64,000 nucleotides of DNA from Rosa chinensis. Its lineage: Eukaryota; Streptophyta; Magnoliopsida; Rosales; Rosaceae. Where the stretch lies: contig NC_037093.1 in the NCBI RefSeq assembly GCF_002994745.2, positions 19,417,555 to 19,481,554 of the forward strand. The letters are read 5' to 3'. The position numbers were made by a program, and so were the translations under genes. The notes beneath the pieces were generated by a model. The model saw only the letters and a program-made list of their open reading frames with translations. It did not search any database and was not told the DNA's origin. This document shows, one piece after another, positions 1 through 10,639 of the stretch (position 1 is its first letter; each line of letters opens with the position of its first letter).

Positions 1-599
1 ATCCTATGTTTCACGAACAGGATTGTCATAGAAAGAGATATATAGCCATTTTTAGTTTATTTGTAGCCCTTAACTTCATAACACCTGCTTGTTAGAACTA
101 TAATTGACAACAAACATTGATGTTCCGTGACTTTCTTATTCCTATTTCTTTCATTGAGTTCTCTTATTCATCTCATCATACCTTTTTTCCGGAGATTGCT
201 ACTAGTGTTTATTAATTTGACATTTGCGAACCATTCTCTCCAGCTGGATTTAGACAGCATCTGTGCTAGGCTTATATCGTGAAATGTGTTTTATATTCAA
301 ATTTCTCACCCTTTACCTAATTCTGGGATGATGTCGATGCATCCCTGTACCTACTCGGAGCACAACATCTCATATGCATGTGCATTTTCTTCAATCTGGT
401 TCAACCCTGACCCTCAATGTCTCTATTTGCCTGCACTTCTATCGGCATTAATTATTTTACAATGATATGCACTGCGAACTTTTCATGCAATCTCATGATC
501 GACATCATCTTCATGCAGGTTAATTTTATTATATGACAATCTACAAATGTTCCATTATATTGTATGGAAAACTGAACTGCAAGTTTGATTTGGTTGCAG
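1..599. other. AT-rich stretch upstream of the ESV1-like remnant
   Basis: I see no convincing coding exon here. The stretch ends in a pyrimidine-rich tract and an AG acceptor at 598-599, directly before the first ESV1-like exon. It is therefore best read as intron of that dead gene. Confidence 0.4.
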
Positions 600-1428
600 A
601 ACTGTGGACTTGCCCATATGGAGAAATCTGCAGACAATTGGGGAAAGAATAGTAGAGGCGATGAATGACAAGAAAAATGGTGGCAGCATTTTGATGCTTC
701 AGGCCAAGCAGAGAAATGGGCTCATAAGTGGCGTACAATTGATCCAAATACACCGAATGACACTGGTCATGCTCATATTTGGCCCGAAGGTACCAAATAT
801 TAACTTAATTTATATTACAAGCAATCCGAAAATCTTCTACATGGCGGTTGCTTTGCACGTACTAAAACTAGTGCATATGTGTCGATGAACCTACTTTCTC
901 CTTCTTCTTTCAATATATTCAATTTGTTTCCTTCTGTTGCAGGTGGGGTGAAAAGTGTCACGCCTCTTATTTTTAACACAAATAAAAATCGATATATAAT
1001 CTCATAATTACATATGTGTGAACATTCAGCCATCAATACAAATTCCTAGAAACTTTTTCCCTTTAAACCAAGTACATATTGATGCCCTGAACCCTCAAAG
1101 TTAATATGCACTCGCTCCATAAAGTTATTATATATTACACAAGCTTACGAATTAAATTATCAACAACAAGATAAAACGTAAATGCTCTTCAAAACTCACT
1201 ACAAGCGGAAGTCTTAATAACAGTAAAGTCACAAAATTTGCTTCCTACCGTAAACCTGCTAGCTCGCTACCTCAGTTTTCAGCCACGATTTCCCTGACCT
1301 GCAGGATTAACCTCTACACAGTTTGAATGGTGCACCGAGTTGCCACACAACAAACCCGGTAAGCTTTTGCAAGCCCGTATGAGTAACTCAAAACAACTCA
1401 CACAAAATCACGAGATAAAATCCGCACG

Positions 1429-1625
1429 AATCAAGAGATAAACTCACCCAAATCACGTTTAAATCAATAAACAAATCATGGGATAAACCCACACGAATCA
1501 CGAGATAAACTCACCCAAATCACGTTTAAATCAATAAACAAATCACGGGATAAACCCACACAAATCACGAGATAAACTGACACGATTCACGTTTCAATCA
1601 AGAAACAAAGCACGGCGGACAGAGT
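1429..1625. repeat. 67-bp tandem repeat, three copies
   Basis: Units start at 1429, 1496 and 1563, each beginning AATCACGAGATAAACT or a close variant. The first two are nearly identical and the third is diverged. The array lies inside the solo-LTR-like element, and the related copy at 4361-5939 lacks it, so it expanded after the copies split. Confidence 0.8.
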
Positions 1626-2049
1626 AGCGCTCTAACTGATCGTATTCACTAACCCGGCCAAAGGCGTGAATTCCCGATTTTCCCATCCACGATCACATTT
1701 CGTGATCCATGATCCTCAACTCGTAAGTCTTTGGATCCACGGTATAAATACCAAAACATTTAAAGGAGTCTCAGTGGACCCAAAATGTTACACGAATCTA
1801 AAATGAAAGATTCCCCGTAATTGACCCCTATCAATTACTCCCGGTATAAGACCCATATTTAAATAACCCACCGCGAACTAAATTGTTCCACAAATACACA
1901 AATCTCAACGATTTTCAAAACAAATCGAAATCAACATTTCCACAATCATTTGTTTTCCAAAAGCCACAACCCAAAACAATAAAACGCATTATTCATGCCT
2001 ATTGTTTCCATAAATCTATAAATCCACCAAAACATATATATTTCACGTA

Positions 2050-2051
<2 letters not shown>

Positions 2052-2089
<38 letters not shown>
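2052..2089. repeat. (TA)n microsatellite
   Basis: An uninterrupted TA run inside the solo-LTR-like element. A TA run sits at the corresponding place (4801-4838) of the related copy, so it is an ancestral feature of the family. Confidence 0.95.
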
Positions 2090-2092
<3 letters not shown>

Positions 2093-3523
2093 ATCCGCTC
2101 AGAAATGCCTACTAATACCAACTATAGTTTGCAGTTAAATCAATAACTATCAAAACGATAAAGGTAAGCCCGTTCGTGAATGAACTTCGTGAGATTACTC
2201 ACCTCGAAATTCCCACTGCGTCTTCACACCACTAGACTACTTACAGAATGCACTCTATAAAGCACCTAAGAAAAGTACAGCCTTGATTCAGTAAATGAAA
2301 CACAAGGAATAACATTCGAAACCCTAAATCGAACCAAAATTCCCAAGGTGACGCCAATTGAGGCGAAACCACATCCGAGACCTCCAAAAGTCTCCGGAAT
2401 ACTCCCACGATCGAACGCTCAAATCCTCACAGATCGAATAAATCGACCGGTATGAAACCGTAAAAATCATAACAATTTCATACGAACTCCAAAAATTGCG
2501 TATTATATATCGAAATGCTCGTATCGATGAGTAGAAGATATATAATACCAGAAACAGTCCCTTACATGGCCGGAATGTCGCCAAAACGCCGCCACAGGCG
2601 GTGGCGCACCGCTGCCGGCCAAAACTTAATATTTCACAAAACTCCCAACATCAAAGTTGATCATCTAAGCATGCTTGTGAATTTTCATAACTAGCTCGAA
2701 GTCAGAAAACAAGCATAAAGGGTCAAAAACTACCTCACAACCCGTGGATTACTGTTCAATCCGAGTTGAACCAAGTTTCACGTGAATCGATCCAAACAAC
2801 CACCACAGATCGATCAAGGAGCCTCCTCTGAACTCACCCAAGGAAACTTGAAGCCCCGCCGTCGTCGGAGATCGGAGAACTGATCTGGTCAGACTGCACC
2901 AAAGTTCGCCGCCTTGCTGCATCGTCACAGCTGCGAATCGATACTAGAGGACACCACAGAGAGGAGCGCACGGTGGAGACGAGCCTATGCGGAGAGTTTC
3001 ACCGGTAGAGGTCGCTAGAATTGGAAATGGCGGCTGGGTCGGGTTGTCGGGTCCGGGTCGGGTCACGCGCAAAGAAGAGAGAGAATAGAGCTTCTGATTT
3101 CCGGAAAAGAAAAGGTGGAAAAAAAAAATGAAAATAGTAAATTTCTGAAAATGGAAACTCTTATTTATAGAATTTTTCCAAAACTTCAAATGCTCATAAC
3201 TTTCACATACAAACTCCGATTTTCGCGTTCCACATGTCCACGAACTCGTATCGATGCACTCTACAGCTTTCGTGAAGGAAGTTTTTGGAGAATCCCAACG
3301 TATAAAAAGTCAACCTTGAGCCCCCCCCTAAAGTCATACTTTCCGAATATAAATTCGTCCGAAACACTTCCGCTCCATCCACGAGCCATGAAACCGTCCA
3401 ATAACCATAAATTAGATTCTGAAAAATTCTCGGAAAATAAATACGAATTTCCGAGGCATCACAAAAAGTATGATGGACATGGTGGGAGTGAGAAATACAC
3501 TGTCCAACGGGCTGAACGCTGTG

Positions 3524-4082
3524 AAGGACACCGCAACTTCCCCTTTGTCATTACGAAAAACGACACCAGCGCCTCCCACTCTTTTATCGGGAACAAAGCA
3601 TTGAGTTTAACCTTATCTCTTAATGGGGGTCTCCAAGTTTTCTGCTTCTCTTTCACCCCCCTCCCATTTGACACTGCTACTCTTCTGAACTCCTCATAAC
3701 GTGTCCACACTGCATGATAGGATTGCTGAGCATTAAAACTCATGTTGTCATACACTGCCAAGTTTCTGTCATGCCATATTCGCCATGAAATAAACCCAAA
3801 TAAATCCATTTCTTCCTTTGTTAACACCCAGCTAACATGTTCCATTAAATCAATAAAACTTCTTTCACTCTAAGTAGAAATCAGAGAAGATAAAGGAGAA
3901 AAACTCCAAATCTGTTTTGCATAATCACAATCCCACAATGCATGTATTTCAGTCTCTTCTATCAAACCGCAACGAGGGCATATAGGGGAAACTGGGACAT
4001 GCCTTTTCGACAGATTATGGAAACAGGGGATGATATTTTTCGAGGCTCTCCATAAAAATACCTTAATTTTTTCAGGGACCAC
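3524..4082 (-). mobile_element. LINE fragment: zinc-binding RT domain, linker, start of RNase H
   Basis: Read on the minus strand, 4082-3870 encodes a zf-RVT type module: KIKVFLWRA, then CPRCG, then E-x-H-A-L-W-x-C. A linker WRIWHDRN follows at about 3800. Then comes the start of an RNase H domain, visible only after a frame change near 3600 (GGAGVVFRNDKGEVAVSF). No EN or RT core and no poly-A tail are present. The 3' end abuts the ESV1-like exon near 3524-3531, where the two sequences share a few bases. This looks like a deletion junction and not an intact LINE end. Confidence 0.7.
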
Positions 4083-4360
4083 AATCTATCAGATCACCAC
4101 TCCTTTGCCTCAACGGCACAACCACGAAATCATATTCATTTCCCTTAACATAACGCGTTTGCCAAAATCATGACATCTCAACTCATTTTTCAATCACTAC
4201 AGATAACAACCCACAACTGTACCCACAATAAGAATTAAGCAAAATCAGTAATCCCTAGTCCATCATTGGACAATTAAAAGAAGAATACACCCCAAATTAT
4301 CTTTTAAAAACACGTACTCATGAGTTGCAAGTAACCTGCTTGTTACCCATCATGACATAC

Positions 4361-4799
4361 AATGGCGGACAGACTAGAGCTCTAACTAGGTCGTAACCAT
4401 ACCCCGGCCAAGGGCATGGTTCCGATAACCACCCTCGGTCACTACTGTGACCCTCGGTACAAAGACCAAAACATTTTAAAAGTCACACAAGACTCAAAAT
4501 GTTACACAAATCTCCACAAAAGATTCTCTCGGTACAAAGACCAAAACATTTAAAGAGGTCCCACTCAACCCAAAATGTTACACCTCAACTCCAAATACCT
4601 TTCAAAACAATATAAATTAACTTTCACAAAATATATTGTTTTCCCCCAAAACCAGGTCACACTAACCAACCATGAACACCATAGCGAAATTGTACTCTTT
4701 ACAATACTCGGTTTTACAATCTAAAATCAATCAAAACTCAAATACTCTTACCACACAATAAAATCAACAATTATTATACTTCACCCAATGCCACAACAT

Positions 4800-4842
<43 letters not shown>

Positions 4843-5939
4843 AAATATATATACACGTAGTCATCCACTCAGGAATGCCTACTAATACCAACTATAGTTC
4901 ACGAATACAAAACTTGTGAAAAATCATTTTTATAATAAAACTCATTTTACTTACCTATGAACCGTTGACGATCAAGTTCATATAATTTAAAACAAATATT
5001 TATTTCAGAAAACGATTTCACAATTTAATGATTAAATCGAACAATAATGTAACTCGGTTCGTAAATGAACCACGTGAGATTTACTCACCTCTAACTCCAG
5101 CTGCGTCTTCTCTAACAGCCAAGATAAATTACTGGACGTACTGCCAATCACCTGGAGCTAAGCGAGATTCGGTCTAGATCGTCCTAGATCAAGCTTGGAA
5201 GTTGGATTAATCTCGTGCATCTGATCACGTTTTCAGATCCAACCAGAGCCGTCCAAAGCTTCAAACCTTGATCTTTTGCTCCACACTCCAAATCGTGATG
5301 TAAGGAGGAGGAGGACAACCCAAAACCAAGAAGGATCGGTCCGTGCAACGCCGGCGTCGAGGAGATCCGGCCGGGTCGGTCGCGCGAGCTGGGGTGGCTT
5401 CGATCTCACGATGGGGACAGCTGCGGGGCTAGCTGATGCCACAGGGAGGACAGGCTCGGCGAGGCGCGCCGGTCTGGCCCGGGTCCGGGGTCGTCGGCTT
5501 CCGGGAAGTGGCCGTTCCGGCCTGGTTGGGTCAGTCGGGTCGCATGGATAGGGAGGAGAGAGAACGGAGAGTTTAGGGAGGAAAATGAGAAAAAGGAAAC
5601 TATTGGGATCTAATGAAAAATCCGGAATTTTCTCATATTTATAGAAATTTCCCCAAATTTCAATCACTCATAACTTCTTCATACGAACTCCGATTTTCGC
5701 GTTCCACATGTCCACGAACTCGTATCGACACGCTCTACGACTTTCGTGAAGGAAGTATCTGAAGAATCCAAATGTATAAAAAGTCAAACTTCGTAACCCC
5801 CTAAAGCGTGCATTTCGAATAATTTTCCGCCCGAAAATAGTTCCACTCCACCCTCGAGCCACGAAATCATACTAACGAATACTTTATTAATTCCCGAAAA
5901 CCAATATGAATTAATAACGAATTTCCGGGATATTACAGA
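4361..5939 (-). mobile_element. Second, diverged copy of the solo-LTR-like family
   Basis: From GGCGGACAGACTAGAGCTCT (4364) to the end it parallels 1617-3463. Shared parts are the repeated ACCAAAACATTT/CAAAATGTTACAC segments, a TA run, and the block CCGATTTTCGCGTTCCACAT with a minus-strand TATA box near 5640. It ends TCCGGGATATTACA at about 5939, equivalent to the ATCACA end of the first copy. I could not find its left end or a target duplication, so it may be truncated. GC-rich open frames at 5233-5667 and 5276-5551 lie inside it and resemble no protein I know. Confidence 0.6.
4801..4838. repeat. (TA)n microsatellite
   Basis: TA run inside the second LTR-like copy, matching in position the run at 2052-2089. 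Confidence 0.95.
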
Positions 5940-6122
5940 TTGAGTGTGAAAAATCACCATGATGCATGAACCCTAATCCTAGCTATATGATTTATTTATT
6001 TGGTGTATATAATCCTGAACTCAGTAAGAATCAAGGGTCTTTATTAGCTAAATTTTGTTTGATTTTTGTATTTTTTTTATGCAGTACTAATGCTTTAACT
6101 CTGGAACTTGTCTTTGTCATAG

Positions 6123-7222
6123 ATGGGTGTTCTATGAGAACCAGGTAAGGTGGATTTGCCTCCTGAGATTCTTTTGGCATATGTACATTGGTAATTTTTT
6201 TCTTGACAGCCCCATCTTTATCATGTTAAGGTTTTGTGCATACAGAAAGGTGGCCAGGTACTTGCACAAGCACTTTACAATTTGCAAAAGTTGTGGAGAG
6301 GACGAAGTGAACTTGTTGGAGGTTGCAAAACAAAGAACCGAGACACTGGTATGATCTATGAATCTCTCTGTACCTTTTGCATAATTAACTCGTCCCTTCT
6401 TTTATATTCCTATCACTTGTAGACAGGGGCGGCCCTGAGGGTGTTCAAGTAGAGCAGCCGCATAAGGCCTCCGGTTTTCGAAGGCCTCAAAATTCAATTT
6501 TGTAATGGCTTTTGATAAAATATATTCATCAAAAATATTGAAAGCTATTGAACTGTTGTTCAGTTCAGTTGACAACTCTACCTTAAGTTAATTGGCTTGG
6601 TTGGTCTTGGGTTCAAAACCCATGGGTGCTTAGCTCTAGTTAAATTTTTTTTTGTTGCCTTTTTTCTGATCTTCTCTCTTCTTTTAATTTTTTTTTCTTT
6701 TTTCTTTTTTCTTTTCATTCCTAAGGCCTCTCTACTTTCTTCTTTGATCTTGTGTTATATTTCTTGACTCTTTGTTTTCTTTCTATTTTTCCTTCCTTGT
6801 TTATGTTTTTAGGCCTCCACTATTTTTTTCTTCTATTTATGGCAAACATTTTTTCTTAATTCTTCTAATTGAAACCGTGATTAATAAGGCATCATTTAAA
6901 TTTTTGCATAGGCCTCTTAATTTTCAGGACCGGCCGGCCTTGCTTGTAGAATTGTAGTGTATCGTTGAAACGTATAAACGTATAAACTTATGCATATTCA
7001 TGGACTAGCTGCTTCATAGTTATTTCAATATTGTCAAGCATAAACGCATCCAGCACCTTTTATCTGACCTTGCACTTCAAACATGTTAACCGCAAAGTTG
7101 TAAGTGTCTTCACAATAATACTCTTTTTTTTTTTTTTTTGCCGGTTTGCAGGTCATGAAAACTGGAGGGTTGTTGGATGGGAGCAACTATGGACTTGCTA
7201 CTTGCTAGATTGTAAGGACTAG
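6123..7222 (+). pseudogene. Unassigned three-exon gene remnant
   Basis: Three short segments join in one frame through canonical GT-AG borders. These are 6123-6144 (W-V-F-Y-E-N-Q), 6246-6348 (GGQVLAQALYNLQKLWRG, then SELVGG) and 7152-7222 (GHENWRVVGWEQLW, then a TAG stop at 7220-7222). Border and phase agreement across two introns suggests the real 3' end of a gene. I do not recognise the protein and no upstream exon is evident. The second intron carries a 519-bp hAT miniature element. Chance exons cannot be excluded because the segments are short. Confidence 0.3.
6424..6942. mobile_element. hAT-type non-autonomous element (519 bp)
   Basis: It begins CAGGGGCGGCCCTGAG and ends CCGGCCGGCCTTG, giving imperfect terminal inverted repeats of hAT style. 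It is flanked by a perfect 8-bp duplication CTTGTAGA (6416-6423 and 6943-6950). An 8-bp target site is the signature of hAT transposases. The interior is T-rich and has no coding capacity. Confidence 0.85.
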
Positions 7223-7445
7223 GGAGTGATGCTTAATTTGCAGAAGCAGCTAGGAATCTAGGATTAATCCAAACTGAAATAAACAATGGAAATAAAGTCC
7301 AACGATATTTGTATATATTACAATGATGTCAATTATCAACTACACAAAAGTACATAGAATTTTTTTTTTTTGGTTGACAAAATGATTAACAAATTAACAA
7401 TCCTTGCGGTATCAAGTATCAACAGTAAACAGATACGCACTTCCA

Positions 7446-8613
7446 TCACACAGGAGCCAAAGTCTCCATATATCGAAAATTATTTTCTTGAACTCGTCGT
7501 CTGCAATCATTAACACCGCGCCTGGGAGTTAGCTGAAATGCTTTGAAGATCTTGCTTTTGAGATTATACGAGATGATTTTACCAGGAATATGAAGCAGCA
7601 AGGACGAACTTTCATCTCCTTCAATTTCCTCTGGAGTAAGAAAGAGAACAGAAAATTTCTTCTCGCGCGGCCGGAAGGTAGTGAACATGGGATTAAGATC
7701 AACATGGTATTTGAGACACCAACCAGAATAGTCTCTCCCCATCTCGGACACTTCGATACGCGAAGAATAGATATCAATAAGATGCAAATGGCCGCCACAA
7801 TGTTCTAAACTCAAACCATTCGAATGGCTCGAGACCAAGACTAAAAACATGTCTGTCAGGCTCGAAAACATGTCTGACACGCTCATCATCTATGTGATAG
7901 TACGAGAGCTCTTTATGCAACCCTACCCAATGAACTGCGCCATTGCAGTATACCCCTTCATCGTAGCGGACACCCTGACGTGCCATATTGAAAGAGGAAT
8001 CGACAAGTCTCCAACTTTGAGTCTCAGACGAATATATCTCTATGTGAAAATCCGAGTAATAGTTCTCTCTGCAAAGGAAGAGCACCTTGTAATGAGGTGA
8101 TTTGGAAGGGTCAAAAGCCAAAGCCTGACCGAGGATCAAACATGGTTGACCAGAAGTAGCAGCAGCAGCTGGAGGATTAAGTGTGGAAAACTGGTTGGTA
8201 GTCGGATTGAGAACATAGTATGGTGGCTTACTTCTTTTTGCGAGGGGACAACATAAGAAGAGGCCATTACAGGACTGGATAATCATGATCTCATGATTTT
8301 GAACGAAGTTAAGAGGATTGCAGTTGGGTGAACCAGATAGATTTTGGTTTCCATGGCTACTTCTAAGGTCATGATCAAGATCAAGAGGGATGAAAGATAA
8401 GGCAATGTATGCTGATGTCCTAGGAAAGACAGCGGAGATGGAGGAGTTGGGGTTCTGAAGGGTGTGGCGGTGACAGAATTTGGGGTCGGAGATAAGAGAG
8501 AGCCAATGCTTGGAGACGCATTTGAATCGGACCAGAGGTCGAGCTGGTACGCGCAAAAGAATTTGAATAAGAAGGTCTTCTGTGCTGGCTATGGTGCCGA
8601 CTTCCTGCACCAT
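7446..8613 (-). pseudogene. F-box protein gene with a frameshift
   Basis: The ATG is at 8611-8613. An N-terminal F-box follows (EDLLIQILLRVPARPLVRF, then CVSKHWLSLISD), with an F-box-associated region of the plant At5g07610-like group. These proteins are SCF ubiquitin ligase substrate adaptors. The first frame runs to 7774. The C-terminal part (HCGGHLHLIDIY, then MGRDYSGWCLKYHVDL) continues in another frame to a stop at 7446. The switch lies near 7800-7815, where one base seems to be missing. The intact protein would be about 385 residues in a single exon. The frameshift could be a real mutation or a sequencing indel. Confidence is high for the family and moderate for the gene being dead. Confidence 0.8.
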
Positions 8614-8722
8614 GTTATCTCCTGTAATCGATCTATCTAAAACTTCTGTTTGATTGTTTCTTGTGCTTTAGGCTTTATATATAAACATCAAATCTGAAAC
8701 CAACCAATATAGTGAATTATTG

Positions 8723-8838
8723 ATTCCTAATCCTAATCAACAAAGGAAAACATGCCTTCCTAATCCTAATCAACAAAGGAAAACATGCCAAGTCTAATAA
8801 TATATTGTTGATTCCTAATGAACAAGGGAAAACATGCC
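8723..8838. repeat. 33-34 bp direct repeat, two copies plus a shortened third
   Basis: Units TTCCTAATCCTAATCAACAA followed by AGGAAAACATGCC occur back to back at 8724-8756 and 8757-8789. A shortened, changed copy is at 8811-8838. They lie just upstream of the F-box gene (on its strand) and could lie in its old promoter. Confidence 0.85.
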
Positions 8839-8873
8839 TGGTCAAGTACGGATAACCAAAGAACCGATCAAAC

Positions 8874-8921
8874 TTTTTTTTTTTTTTGGGGGGGGGGGGG
8901 GGGGGGTGGGTTTGGGGGGAA
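8874..8921. repeat. Poly-T then poly-G run
   Basis: About 13 T followed by about 20 G. Such runs are prone to sequencing and assembly length errors. No function is assigned. Confidence 0.8.
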
Positions 8922-9164
8922 GCAATAAAAAGTACCTACCACTGTATTGACTTATTTGTACACAGTTATACCAACAAACTACTTATTTCAAAATAAATTT
9001 TAAATTTAATTACTAGGAGCCTTCATCTACTTTCTTTTTTTTGTTTCTTATGCATGGTTGCTAGGTTTATTTATGTGGGGTATTGTACCTTCCATCAGAA
9101 ATTAGCCCCACACTAGTACGTTAAGAGATAGCTGGCTAGGTTAGTAAAGAGTTGCTCCTCCAGA

Positions 9165-9419
9165 GTCAAGAGAGTGCAGGCTTGGCATTCAGGTGCTTCC
9201 GCTTTCCCCAATCACTGAGGCCTTGTTAGGGAACTCGTGAACTGGACAATGCCAGCTTTGAGTAGGGAGGGAGTAACTGAAGCATGGAAAGGGTTTGCTT
9301 ATGCCTTGGAAGGGATGTATAACAAAGAAGAGGCTCTGCAGAAGATCAGAAACTTGAATGAATTTGATGATGGGAACTCACTTACCAACCTCTTATGGTG
9401 GATCCACAGTAAAGGTTAG
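9165..9419 (+). pseudogene. 3' end of a GH81 endo-1,3-beta-glucanase gene
   Basis: The frame ending at 9419 reads ALSREGVTEAWKGFAYALEG, then KIRNLNEFDDGNSLTNLLWW, then IHSKG and stop. This is the characteristic C-terminus of plant glycoside hydrolase family 81. The same frame upstream (9165-9236) has a TGA at about 9213. No catalytic part is found upstream, where the F-box gene and simple repeats lie. It is a fragment of less than a tenth of the usual protein. Confidence 0.65.
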
Positions 9420-9568
9420 GATCGACGACAAGGAATTTGGAGTTATTAGAACTCTAGTTTTTAGATAATTAGTTAGAACTCTGCACTTAATTTTTGGCTA
9501 TAGGATCTTTGTAAGACTAGTTATTCTTTACTAGCTTGGATCAAAGTTTTGTTAATTTGTTAGATGTT

Positions 9569-9703
9569 TTTTTTTTTTTTTTTGATTTTGTCAAGGGGAA
9601 CCCAAAGGCTTCCTAGACTCAGGATAAACCCCTTCGGTGCATGTGAAATGCTCCAACTGTGCTTTGCAGCACAGTGCCTGGCCACTTTGACAGCTTCGGG
9701 GTT
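9569..9703 (-). mobile_element. SINE-like insertion with target duplication
   Basis: A 135-bp body on the minus strand ends in a poly-A tail (poly-T at 9569-9583 on +). It is bracketed by AATTTGTTAGATGTT (9554-9568) and AATTTTGTTAGATGTT (9704-9719), a 15-16 bp target duplication. Near the tail it carries AGCCTTTGGGTTCCCCTTGA. I see only a weak A-box-like segment and no clear B-box, so it may be a 5'-truncated SINE or a short LINE tail. Confidence 0.7.
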
Positions 9704-10639
9704 AATTTTGTTAGATGTTAGTTGTTCTTGGGGGTTTTCTACAATACTTGGATGTTTACCATACACTCATTTACATCTAATTGAACCAAATTACAGTTTA
9801 GTTGAACCAAATTTACAACATTGACAACAATGTTATCACATTTGTTTTACACATTTACATATAATTAAACAAAGTTACCACATCGACAACAATTTGTTCA
9901 TAAACTTGTAAAAATATCATAGGTGGAGTAATTACCTCTAATAGAACTAAAATTAGTAAAAAAATAACTTTATTTGCCACAATGACGACAAAATTGTTGT
10001 TAAATCTGTAAATGAGTGTATCACATACATACAGATACCGTAGAATTTCCCGTTGTTCTTGTTGTAACTCGACTTAATTAGCTTGAAACGTGTTTTTACT
10101 TTTAGTACATTTTCTTCATGAAATTCTAACAATTTTATAAACATGAGAGTTAATAGTTGTACACAATTGAGGCTGTAATGAATTTTGGTAAGTATAATTC
10201 CAACCTTTACAATCATGGGTTCGATTCTCATCAAGGTTTCAAATTTCTCCGAAACTGCCGAAATTTCCGTAATTTTGAAGTACCGAAACAAAATTCATAT
10301 GCTATATCATTTCCGTCAGGAGTTTCCTGAAATTTTCCAAAATTTTCCGTACATTTCCACGAAATTCTTAATTTCTGAAATATCTACACACAAAATATAT
10401 ATTTAAAAATTCACACAGAAATTTTGTCCGAAATTTCTCTAAAATTTCTGTTAAATTTTTGTGTCACCTACAAGGAATTTTTTACTTCATACTTTCACAG
10501 AGAAAATATGATTTTTTTTTTCGCAATCAAGTTGTATACAACAAAAAACCTTTTTGCTTTTATCTGCTACAAAATTGAATGCTCTAACCACAACATGATT
10601 CCCTTTTTGCTCCGTCTCAAATATTGTTTGCTTCATACT

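Larger units (their letters stand above)
956..3463 (-). mobile_element. Solo-LTR-like element (2508 bp) inserted in the ESV1-like exon
   Basis: The insert begins TGTCACGCCTC and ends GAGGCATCACA, so it has TG...CA ends with short inverted-repeat character. It is flanked by a perfect 5-bp duplication AAAAG (951-955 and 3464-3468). The host codons W-G-E-K / Y-D-G-H join exactly across it. On the minus strand a TATAAATA box lies near 3163-3175, as expected inside an LTR. No PBS, polypurine tract or gag-pol is visible, which fits a solo LTR of a long-LTR gypsy element. A diverged relative lies at 4361-5939. Confidence 0.7.
600..3530 (+). pseudogene. ESV1-like (EARLY STARVATION 1) gene remnant, interrupted
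   Basis: Exon 600-789 encodes a tryptophan-rich stretch (NWGKNSRGDE, then QEKWWQHFDAS, then AEKWAHKW, then IDPNTP and TGHAHIW). This is the pattern of plant ESV1/LESV proteins, which bind starch glucans in plastids. A second exon starts at 943 (W-G-E-K) and resumes at 3469 with YDGHGGSEKYT and RAERCEG. The reading is interrupted by a 2.5-kb insertion at 956-3463. Damage visible: a TGA at 666-668 where a Trp codon is expected, about one base missing at the 789 splice border, the insertion, and an abrupt end near 3530 against a LINE fragment. Upstream and C-terminal exons are absent. The family assignment rests on recalled motif similarity. That the gene is dead follows directly from the sequence. 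Confidence 0.75.

Noticed and set aside
1429..1625. CRISPR-like array
   Set aside because: The repeats are contiguous 67-bp units without unique spacers, in a eukaryotic mobile element.
956..5939. The two solo-LTR-like copies as the LTR pair of one retrotransposon
   Set aside because: The first copy has its own perfect AAAAG duplication and interrupts an exon whose codons rejoin across it. The interval between the copies contains host exon and LINE sequence.
10190..10480. Repeated GAAATTTC/TTTCCGAAAT stretch as an ordered repeat or regulatory array
   Set aside because: The spacing is irregular and the motif degenerate. It looks like low-complexity AT-rich DNA or an unrecognisable transposon remnant.
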